Source: Microvirga splendida
GTDB taxonomy: Bacteria > Pseudomonadota > Alphaproteobacteria > Rhizobiales > Beijerinckiaceae
DNA: 64,000 bases
Assembly: GCF_016427565.1 (NCBI RefSeq)
Contig: NZ_JAELXT010000006.1
Span: forward strand, 62,001-126,000
Direction: 5' to 3'
The notes beneath the pieces were generated by a model, which did no database searches, was not told where the DNA came from, and was given only the letters and a program-made list of their open reading frames with translations. Positions 19,021 through 29,600 of this stretch are shown one piece after another. The number at the start of each line of letters is the position of its first letter. The first letter of the stretch is position 1. The translations under genes were made by a program, and so were the position numbers.

Positions 19021-20637
19021 TCAAGCTGCTCGGTGGTCGATCACGTCCACGTTTGGGCGATTGTCACCGGCCAGAATGTTCGGCAACTCCTGGATGAAGA
19101 TTTCGCTGTGCCCTTCGATCAAGCCTTCCTTCTTCAGGCGCCAGTCCCCGGTCGCGATCTTCTCCGCCAGCGGACGGTCCACGACCTCGTAGACGATCTG
19201 GATGTCGGTCGGGATCTTGTCGACGATCGCCAGTCGGTCGTTGCGCTTCAGGTTCGTGGCATCCAGCACGACGGTCTCGCCTTCCGCGAGACGACGGATG
19301 ACTCTTTGCTCGACCTCCTTGAACACGTCCGTCTGGTCACTGGTCTCGAGAGAGCCGTACTTCTCGATCCGGATGTCGTCGCTTGAGACGATGCTGTCCG
19401 CGGAGTACCTGCGCTTTGCCAGCGTCGACTTGCCGGCACCGCTCGGGCCGACCATCAGGATCAGCTTCTGCCCGCACCGCGGCCAGTCCCATCCACGGGT
19501 CTCGCTCCTGTTTGAGCGGATCTCGTCCCAGGTTTCCGAGATCGTGATGAGGAGATCAGCCGGGACAGTATTGTGATGAGCAACTTTGTTGCGAACCGCG
19601 GTCGCCATCTTCAGGAACTTCGCATGCCTGATGGGGATGCGATCTGCCAGAAGGTAGTAGATGTGGCTCACCTCGAAATCTCGCAGGTCATGGATCAGCT
19701 TGGGAGCCTTCCTCGTCTCGACGGTGTAAGGCAGCAGAGGGGAGAGGATGTGCTCGTAGCGGTCCACGAAGAAGTCGATCACCTCACCGATGAACGGCGT
19801 GACGACCTGCGAATGGGCCAACCACAGGCGCCGTTTCAGGGTGGCCTGATCCCCGGTTGCCAGGCATGACATCGAGTGGATGAAAGGAGAGCCATCCCAC
19901 TCGTCTATGAGCCCGCTGCTCCAGCAGGCATGCCGATCAATGACGGGGAATCCGGACATGATGGCAAGCGGATCGGCGAGTTCCTCGGGTTCCCTTGCCG
20001 CGAGGGTCATCGCCAGATTCCGGTCCCATCCGGCAAGGCGCACGATCGTCTCCGCCGCAACGCGCTCCAGAAGGCTCTCCGTCCCCATATGACCCAGGAG
20101 GTGTGAGACATAGACGCGGGTGTCCGTCGGAGAGACGTATCCTCGCCACTGCATCTCGTCTTTCCCGAGCAGGAACTGAACGTCGGCCCGCGGCAGGTCC
20201 ACGGGAAGGAAGACGATGAGGCGCGGTGCCAGTGACCGATCGGCGTCCTGGGAAGCGGCCGAGAAGCTTCGGAGGAATGTGGACCACCGTCCCCACGATT
20301 CGCGGTCGAGACCATCGATCACGAACGAGACGGCCGCCAAGTCCGGCAGGTTCACGAATCCGGAGACCGAATGAATACTCGTGTCCCTGATGCCGCCGGC
20401 GCGCGCAAGCCCGTGTGGGATCGAGCGGTCGAACGCCCGGTCCCGTGCATTGATCGGGATGACCCGGCCGCCTCCGCGGTCACGGGTGGCCTCCATGACC
20501 GCATCAACGAATCCGCCAGGTCGGAAGTGGGGCACCGTCACGCCGAGTACGCCCTTGGAGGACGACAGCATGCGGGATCCGACATTCTCCAGAAAGCGGG
20601 AAGGGCCCGACAGGCTCCAGAAGGGATCGACCACCAT
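19021..20637 (-). CDS. NTPase-like / HEPN-like / polynucleotide-kinase-like fusion protein of the pPIWI-RE operon
   Basis: ATG 20637 shares its A with the TGA of the giant gene (TGATG); GGGAGG lies 8 bases upstream. Product about 538 residues. Residues 1-150 look like a degenerate NTPase: GVLGVTVPHFRPGGFVDAV stands where a P-loop would be but lacks GKS/T, and AVSFVIDGLDRES resembles Walker B. Around 315-370 a helical region contains AVRNKVAHHN, an R-x4-H motif of the HEPN type, known in many RNases but also in inactive HEPN domains. From about 393, LILMVGPSGAGKSTLAKRR is a true Walker A, followed by SIVSSDDIR and VVLDATNLKRNDR, typical of T4 PNK-like kinases (AAA_33). The last gene of the operon, it could be an effector that cuts or phosphorylates RNA or DNA ends. 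The domain calls are from motifs only. Confidence 0.72.
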   Translation of the reverse strand: MVVDPFWSLSGPSRFLENVGSRMLSSSKGVLGVTVPHFRPGGFVDAVMEATRDRGGGRVIPINARDRAFDRSIPHGLARAGGIRDTSIHSVSGFVNLPDLAAVSFVIDGLDRESWGRWSTFLRSFSAASQDADRSLAPRLIVFLPVDLPRADVQFLLGKDEMQWRGYVSPTDTRVYVSHLLGHMGTESLLERVAAETIVRLAGWDRNLAMTLAAREPEELADPLAIMSGFPVIDRHACWSSGLIDEWDGSPFIHSMSCLATGDQATLKRRLWLAHSQVVTPFIGEVIDFFVDRYEHILSPLLPYTVETRKAPKLIHDLRDFEVSHIYYLLADRIPIRHAKFLKMATAVRNKVAHHNTVPADLLITISETWDEIRSNRSETRGWDWPRCGQKLILMVGPSGAGKSTLAKRRYSADSIVSSDDIRIEKYGSLETSDQTDVFKEVEQRVIRRLAEGETVVLDATNLKRNDRLAIVDKIPTDIQIVYEVVDRPLAEKIATGDWRLKKEGLIEGHSEIFIQELPNILAGDNRPNVDVIDHRAA

Positions 20638-23600
20638 CACGCGGCCTCCCGGATCTCGGTGCCCAAAAGGCGGCGTGCCAGCGGGACGAAGGAGTAGGTC
20701 ATCCTGGAGTCATCGTCGGGCTGGTGGCCCGTCATTAGCTCGAAAGCCCCGATGTAGATGCCATAGGCGAGGATGGCCTCGGCGGAGGTCCAATCGCCCG
20801 CGGCCGCCTTCACCTCCGCGAACTCCAGCGCGGTGCCGATGTCTGCCAGAGTGAAGGTCGTCCCCGTGTACCTGGTGATCAAGCGGCACACTTCGCCGAA
20901 CGACCCATCGAGGCCGAAACGGGACAGGGTATCGGGCGCCATCATGACCTCGGTTCCGAGACGCTCGATCCTGCCGGGGATCTTGTCGCTCCTGCCGCTG
21001 TGGAAGACGAATGACATCGGGGAGTTCCAGCCGCCGCAGGCATCAATCATCCGGTCCCGTGCCGCACGGTCGAGGGCAGGGCTGTGCTGGACGATCTCGC
21101 TGTCGAGGAAGGCCGCACTCCAAGGCTCCAGCGGAACGACCTTGATCCCAGTCGGGCGCGCAAAACGCGGATCGATCACGACACGCTCCGCATGCCGGGG
21201 CCTGCCCACGAATACGACCTTCGCGAGCTTCTCGACAACCGAGCGGGCCCGCAGGGTCTCGGCGACCCAATCCGGCCCCCAGTCTGATCGGGAATCCACC
21301 ACGATCACCACCTGCGTCTGGCGCTGCCCACCCGAAGCCCTGACCTTCGTCAAGCGCTCCGACAGATCCTGCTTGTTCGGGAAAGTCTGTGCGACCACCT
21401 CGAACCTTTCAGCATCCGAGAAGGAACCCGGCGCGCTTCGCAGTGACAGAGACACGAGATCAATGTCGGCGGCCATGGTGCCGAACACAAGCTTCACCGG
21501 TGTCTGATCGGTGATAAGGTCGCGCTCCTGTCCGAAAGTAAGCGGGGAGGGTGTCGCCGTCTCGAGACTGTAGCCTTTGGCCGGCTCGAGGATGCGTCGG
21601 GCCGACTTGGGGTCGAACTCGCCGTGAGGTTCGCGGTCGCTGAACTCCACAAGGAGTTCGTCGACCTCGTCGCGGTTGCCAAGCAGGCGGGTGACGGCGG
21701 TCGAGCGCAGAGTCCAGCGGTTGCCCGCCGTCCGGCGCAGGATGCCGAGCCCTTCCATCTCGTCCACGAGATCCTCGAAGAGCGAGAAGCGGTTCGGATC
21801 GACGAAGCCCCGAGGCCAGAAGGCGACGGCGGCATTCCGTATCTCGCGGACCGTCACGCCCTCTTCGATCACGCCCTCCGCCTCGTGGCCGAGGACGAGA
21901 TGGGCGACGACGTAGGCGAGGAGTTCGTAGCGCTGGTCGATGCGCAGCGTCATCACGAACTTGTCGCGCACCTCCTCGCTCGTCTGGCGGCGCTCCAGCA
22001 CCTCCGACACCAGTCCGCGGCTGATGACTCGCACGTGGTTGTTGCTGCGCTTCATCTCCTCATGGACGATCTCAAGCAGGTGCTTGGCGTAGGTCTGGAC
22101 CAGAACTGGGTAGTAGTTGGCGTGGCTCAGGATGCGCCAGATGTCCTCCCGGCGCTCGAACTCCATGCCGAGGGCAGCGAACGGCCGAACGACCAGATCC
22201 TCGGCGTCCTTCAGCTCAGCGCCCATCAGCGGACCGATGCGCTGGGGATCGGACGAGATCTGCTTGATCGGGTCGTTGCCGGTCTGGACCAAGCGAGTGA
22301 CGTTGTGAAGGCCGGAGAGGATGAACTTGAAGCGCCGACCCGACCCGGTCATAAGCTTCTGGAGAGCGAGGAACTCGGTGTATTCCTGCGCTGCGTCAGC
22401 CTTCACGAAGGTGTCCGCCTCGTCGATGAGCAGGAGGATGCGGCGGCGGGGATCGCCGTCGATCCAGCGCTGTATCTCCTCGATCACGCGCTTGGGTTCC
22501 ATCGAGCCGTGCTTCTGGAAAATCGTCGGGAGGGCCCTGGCGATCTCCTCCCAGATGCGACGGGTCAACTGCTGCCCGTGGCCGATGCCCTGGGCATCCA
22601 CGAAACCGACGAGGATGCCGTTCGCGGGATCGTTCCTCGTGCCCTGTAGGTGCTTGAGGAGGGCAGTCTTGCCGAGACGGCGGCCACCGTACACCACGCA
22701 GCTTCCGTGGGTGTCGAACAGGCTTGCGATCTCGTTGCGGCGGCCGACGAACATCTCGACCGGGACCGAGTCGCGGCCCCAGTCCCGGTAGGGTTCGGCA
22801 TAGCTGTAGGGCTGGCCGAGTTCGAGCAGGGTCAGCGCCCGCATCTCTGGCTCGCCGAGCGCATACAGTATGCTCGCGGAATCCACGAGGATCACGCGGC
22901 GGCGCGCACCGATGTTCTGGAGCATGAACTGCTGGCGACGTTCCTTGGAGACTACGTCGCCCACGAACAGTATCACGCCCATCTGTCCCGTGTTGCAGAG
23001 CTCAGAAAGCGGGGCATCGCCCGGCATGGTCGCCACGACCCCAACGCGCCAGTTCCGGTTGGTGAGGGAACCGAAGTCGGGCAGGAGCAACGTCTCGCTG
23101 TCGAGGGGCAGCGAGAACTCGAAGTCGGCTACAAACCGCTTCTGCTGGGCGTTCGTGAGGTTGCTGTGGTCCCTTAGTTGCGCCCGAATGCCCAAGCCCT
23201 CCATGAAGTCCGTCACCTTGGCCGCGAAGCCGGGGTCGTTCTTCACGGTGTCGATCCTGCGGAAGATCTCGCGCCAGCGCGTGAAGATGGAGCCGACCTC
23301 GTCTCGCCGGGCAGGGGACTGGCTGTCGAACCGGAGCCCGCAGAACTCGTCCCCGTTGGCGATGGCTCCGGCTGCACGCTCCACATAGTTCTTCCCGAGC
23401 TTCGAGAGTGCCGGAAGAACCTCCGACGAGAACTCGTCGAAGCGGCGAAGACGGGAGGGTGGGGTAGGGATTTCTCCTTTTTCCTCAGCCAATGCGACGA
23501 ATTCCTCGGCTGTGAGCAGGTCGTCGCCCGCGCACAGGTTGCGCAGCCTCGTGGCCTCGGCTTCCGAGATCCGGTTCTCGACGGCATCGACTCGGGCCAG

Positions 23601-26600
23601 AAGGCGGGTGCGGGGCTCGTCGAGAAGCTCGCGGACCTCGTCCACGGTCTCCTCGAGCAGGAGGGAGGCGAGACGGATGTCGTCGATGCGCTCCTCGTCA
23701 ATGGTCTCGTCCCGCTCCTCGAGGGACATGTCGACCGGAACTCTTGCGGCCCCGATCCGGTCGACCTTGGAGAGCTTCGACTGCGCCTCCTCCGGCTTCG
23801 TGATGGAGCCGAACCGGATCACCCGCTCGACGAGACTGCGGGCCTCGTCGACCTCGCGGGCGAGTTCCTCACGGGCGGTGTCGCGATCGGTGGAGTAGCG
23901 ATCCGACAGTGCATCCTGCATCGCCTCCGAGATGCCGTGGTGCTCGGCGAGGTCCACTAGGAGACGCGCTCCCATGAACGAGGTCTCGTCGATGCGCTGG
24001 CGGAACAGCTCCTCGTAGGCGCGGTCGCGTTCCCCCCCCTTCTCAGGCAGCAGAGGGACTTTGACCTGCTGGAGAATGCGGCAGACCTCACCCTGGTCGT
24101 AAGGGGCCGGATACCAGGAGCGCCCGAAGTGAAGGTCGGGGAGGAGCGGCAGCGAGCCGTGCAGCTCCAGCATGTGGCCGTAGGCCGGTGGCGTGGCGGC
24201 GGACCCGGCCAGGACGGTGTCGAGGCGGCGGTAGGAATCCGCGACGAAGCGGGCCACGGACGAGTAGATCTCGTCCTCTGCGAGGCGGTCGAAGGCGTCG
24301 CAAGCGGCCGCCAGGTGGCGGCGCAGATCGGCGACCGCCTCCTTCAGCTTGGGCTGCTCGCTCGCGCTCACCAGCGAGACCGCGTTCCGGCGGTCGACGT
24401 ACTCGGCGCAACAAGCACCGAGGTGGAGCAGCGAGCCGACGATCTTGTCCCGGGCGGCGCCGTCGAGCCCCTTGTACTTCGTGTTAACGGCGATCTCGGC
24501 ACGGTACAGCGTGTCAATGATCTGGGAGCGCGTGGAGCAGTCGTTGACGTAGCGCTTGGCTGCCGCGAGGGCGGCGGCATCGTCGGCCTTCATTGCGTCC
24601 CGCAGGTCGCCGACCTCCTTGCCTGGTTGGAGCAGGACGTTCCTGATCTTGGTGCCGAGCTGGAAGGTGAACTGCGTGCGCGAGAACTGCTCGATTCTTG
24701 ACAGGATGTCCTTCCGGCATGCCTCGGCATCGCTTTCGGCTTCCATCGTATTGGAGATGTGATGGAGCACGGCGGGCGACAGGGGAAGGCGCGAACGCGC
24801 GAACCGCTGAACGCTCTCGGAGAGTGCACGGGTCTCCTCCCGAACGGGCTCGATAAGGCCGTTCAGGGAACGGAGCACCTCGCCTGCACCCGCATCGGAA
24901 TGGAACAGGGTCAGCTCCACCGCGGACGGATACATGAGCATCCGGCGCAGGGCGCCCGCAGTCTCGTCGGTGGACGGCATCGCCTCAATGGTGGCCAGCG
25001 CCTTGACCACGGCATCCTGCACCACCATCGGGGTCGCATGAAGGCTGGCATGGTTTACGTGCCCCGCCATGGCGGCGAAGCGCAGTTCCTCCGGCGTCAT
25101 GTCGAACGATGCGGTTTTGTGCAGGCCACGTGCCGCCGTCACGAGGTGATAGGCCAGCCCGAGATCGTGGGACGAGACAAATTCCCAGAGCTTCGCGTTG
25201 ATCCGCGCGACTTCGGGATCCTCTTCGGCGGTCTCAACCTCGACGTCCATTTCCGGCTCATCGTCATCCGAGGCATCGGACAGGACGCGCAGGTCGTCCT
25301 CGTCGATCGTGAGCTCATCCTCGTCGGAGAAGATCATGGCGCGAATCTCTGTCGCTACCGCCTCGACGACCGTCGGCACCTCCACTTGCGCAGACTCGGC
25401 GTCTATCTCCTCCCGCAGCGAGCTTGCGGCCTCTACAGTTCTTTCGGGCTCGGCTTCAAGCGTGAGCTCGACGACCGGAGATGGCTCAACCTGAGGTCCG
25501 ACCTCCTCGGCCGAACGGGCTGCCCAGTAGGCCTCCTCATGGTCCTCTTCCTGCCGGTCACCCGCATCAGCCGCGACCTCCTCTGTAACAGCTTCATCGG
25601 ACACGTCCGCCGACACCTCGGCGGCCAGGAGGGCGGTCACCTCGTCGAAGCCTTCGCAGGCGATCTCGATGTGCCCGAGCAGCGTCTGCGACTCCCGCTC
25701 AAGTTCCTGGTTGAGCTGCGCCTTCTGGAGCAACTTCGCGCTGGCGAGCCGTTCCAAGATCCCGTCGATCCTTCCGCGGTCGGCCACCGTGTCGGCTAGG
25801 GCGGACTCGGTCTTACCGAGGCTCACCTCAATCAGGCCGATGCCTTCCTGAGACAGGTCCACCGGTGACGGAACTTCGGGAATGGTGCGCTCGAGACCAA
25901 TGTACTCGACGAGACCGACGATGCTGCCGCGTGCCTTGAGGGCTCGTTCGCGGTGCGGCCGGGCATCAACCCGGCGTGGGCGTGCCGTCTCGTAGGCAAC
26001 GATCGATGCCGAGACGTTCGTGAGGATTTCCCTCAACCTGTCCATGATGACCGGGGATGGTTCGGCATCGGCATACAGACGGACGAGTTCGTGCAGGTCA
26101 CCGAAGGCCCGCCTGTAGGCTGCGACCGCCCCTTCCATCCCTTCGGGGATGACCTGCGCAACTTGCCGCCCGTCTTCCGTCTTCCCGCTGGAGATGGCGT
26201 GATGGTCATCGGTCACCATGGGAAGCACCTCATCTGTCAAAGGCAAGTTGTTTGCGGGAACGTCGCCGGGCCGCTCCGCCTCGTCGACATGGGCATTCTT
26301 ACGGGCTATGTCCGCTACCCTGATCGAGTCCCGGCGCGCGGTCTGCGCCAGTTCCTCGGCCGCGGATGCGGCGAGTTCATTGATCAGCGGGTCGTCGTCC
26401 TGCGCCAGCCAGGCCTTGTGAGCGCGGCGGCTCCTCAGGAAGTTGGCCACGTCCCCGAAGCCGGGCTCGTCGGCTATGGCCGGAAGCAGGTTCTCGTCGA
26501 GCAACTCGGAGCCTCGCAGGACACAGAAGTCACGGGCGAGATCCGTCTGCTTGTCGATCAGCAGGCATTCGAGCACATGCAGGTCGGTCAGGGTGCCGAC

Positions 26601-29600
26601 GTCGTCGGTTCCCGTCCTTTCCCTGATCGTGTCGATCATCCCTCTGAGAACGCCGTCCACTTTCCGGTAGAAGGGACGGAAGATGCTCCGGTCGCGGGGA
26701 TTGGTGCCGTCCTTTGACACCACGATGCCGGCCACGGCCGTGTGGAGGAAAGGATATTCAAACCCCTTGAGGAGGAGATCGATGATGGCATCCCCCTCCG
26801 GCCTGGCCTCAGGCCAGAACTTGTTGTTCCGAGCATGGCGACGGATCGTGTCGCGCCCTTGGTGAAGCTGACTCTTGACCGCTCCCGAGAGACTGATCTT
26901 GTCCTTCAGCCAGATGCGGTCGAGAAAGGTCGGGATGATGATGGCAGGAGCGGCATCGCGGTCGAGCGCCTCGTCATCGATGTCCTCGAACCAGTTGGCG
27001 GGTTCTCCCCCGATGGCATTCTCTGTCACCGCCGACAGCTCACCACTGGAAAGCTCACTTTCCATAACTTCGCCATCGGGCCCGACGCGGGTGAACTGCC
27101 CGCTATGCTCGGCGGCACCGGTGTCCTGTTCAAAGGCGATCAGCCTCAGGATATACGGAAGGAGGTCGGCGACGGGTGGCCCGACCTTCACCACGGCTTC
27201 GATGAATTCGCGGTTGGCATGCCCACCATGGATGGCCTCGATCAAGACGAAGGACCGCAGTTCGTCCCACTTCTCCATTTTGGCCAGAGCCTTGATGGTC
27301 TCGATGGGGCCGACGGGTGCTTGCATCGTCCTGTACGGGCCCTTCTTCTGGCGGGTCATCGCATGGACCGCATCGTACCAGCGGTTGAATATCCCGCGGA
27401 CACCCAGCTTGGGCTTGGCCTTGCGCGACTTCCCATACAGGACACTGATGCCGGGCACGATCCGAAACAGATCGGAGACGACCTCGTAGAACTCCTCCTC
27501 GGTTGGCGGCCGGTCCTTGGGCCAAAGATAGAACGGGGCGGTGATAATCACGTCCCGCCACAGGGGATCCAGCTTGCGCAGGAAGGCCGGGCTCACGGTG
27601 ATGTGCTGCTTTACCCATTCTGGCGTAACGAAATCGGGCACGACGTCGACATAGAACCGACGGACCATCTCCTCCCGTTCGGGATAACGCTCGATGAAGC
27701 GCTGGAGCCTCTCGCTCAGGGGGCCCTCTGCGCGGTTCGACAGGCCTTGAGTGATGATCGAAGGCGGGAGCGTGGGCGGGAGCACGATGGATGCGGTCAT
27801 GGCTCGGTTGGCATGTTGGAAGATGACGGCGGGAAGGACGGCAGAGCCATCCTCGGTCGAAGGGGACGGTAGGGCCTTCTCGGCTTCCCCTTCGGATTGA
27901 TCGGGCAGCGACGGCAAGGCATCTGCATCGTCCGGTTCGGGATCGTCCTCGTCGAGGACGAACGACGGGACGTAATCCCTGAGCTTCGTCTCGAAGAACA
28001 GCGGGGCGGGGAGGGAGGTCGACGACGCGGTATGTCCGTATCCGCTCCGCAGCTTGGTCACGAGCGAGGCGATGGCATCGGGGTCGTCCGTGCCGTGGCA
28101 GTGCATGACGGCGATGTCGATAGGCCCGGCGATCTTGTAAAACTCCTCCTTGAGCGAACGGACCTGCTCGATGTGGAGGCCGTCCTTTCCCTTGAGTGCG
28201 GCTGGCACCTCAGCCTTCGCGGGAAGCTTGTAGGGATAGGCGAGATCCCGGTAGACGCTCAGTCCCTTGGCGATCTTCTGCTTACCGTCGTTCGTCCCCA
28301 TCGAGAGGTAGAAGGGATGGGGCACCCCGCCCATCCGGAACGTCGACACGATGGTGGTCGGTGCATACCGAACCACCTCCTCGAGCGTCCGCCCGCTGTC
28401 AGCATCGAGACGTGCGAGCTTGCGCACCTTCCTGACGATCACCCGTGGAGCCACGTCGGTGCGGATCCTGACGAGGCGGGCGCCCATCCAGTCGGAGGCG
28501 GGATCCAGCGAGCATCCGAGGAGGTCGAAGCTGCGACCGATGTCCTTGTCCCTCAGGGCGGGCCACAATCCGCTTGCCGAGGTTGCGTCGAACAGGACGA
28601 GCGGACGCTGGCCGCGCTCACATGCCCCGCCGATGACGTGGTTCACGAACCTCTGGTAGGTGTCCCTGCGGGCATCCTCGTTGTCGCCCAGATTGGGCGT
28701 GACCCAGGCGGCTGCCTCGCGGAGCGACTCGAAGAGGGGCCTCTCCTCCGTCCACTGGGCGACGCCGTTCAGCCGCCTTCCGAGGATCGCGGTCGTGCGG
28801 CCCGTTGCAACGTCGACGCTGGTCGCCATCAGGATCTGGCTCGATTTCGTGCCCGCCCGGCTCCGGGACTTGCTGATGACGGAAATGCCGATGATCGATT
28901 TCGGACGGGTGTCGGCCTTCGGGAAAGCCGATGCGACCGGGGTCTGGATCTCAGACACGAGCCCAGCATGCCCAAATAGGAGGTCGAGCAAGGCCGCCTG
29001 GACACGGAACAGATAGTCCTGGAAGCGCCGGGCCGACGGCTCGGGTGGGCGGAGGTACTGGACGTTCGCATTCGCACCGCGAGCGAGGGCGATGCGCCCG
29101 GCAGGCTTGTTCACGCGGTCGTCGGGTCGCTTTCCGCCGGGATCGACTTCTGTGGCCGGCGCGGTGTACCAGTCGGTGGCTTGGACGAGGATGTGACATC
29201 CGTCCCTTTCAGAGAGCACATCGGCGAGCGGCTTCCATGCCTCGATCCTAGCGGCATACCGCTCTGCATTGCTGCCGTCGCTCGCTGGCAGCCGCTTCTG
29301 CGCGCCATGGACGCCGTTGGGCAAGGCATGGGACAGCACTTCCACGGACTTCCCGAACAGGGCTCCGATGATGCGCTCGAGCACGGTGCGCTCGCTCTGG
29401 GACGGGGCGATCACCACCACAGTGGGCTTGTCGTTGCCGAACGTTCTGCGGATGCGGTCCCAGTTGGTCGCCTGCAATTCCTGAAGGGTGGAAAGAGCCT
29501 TGCTCACCCCTGTAGCATCGAGCGTCGCTGGCGGCTCGCCGTCGACCAGCATGGCCCACGCCTCCGCGAGGGAGCTGTCGTCGAGTTCGTTCGATCCGTG

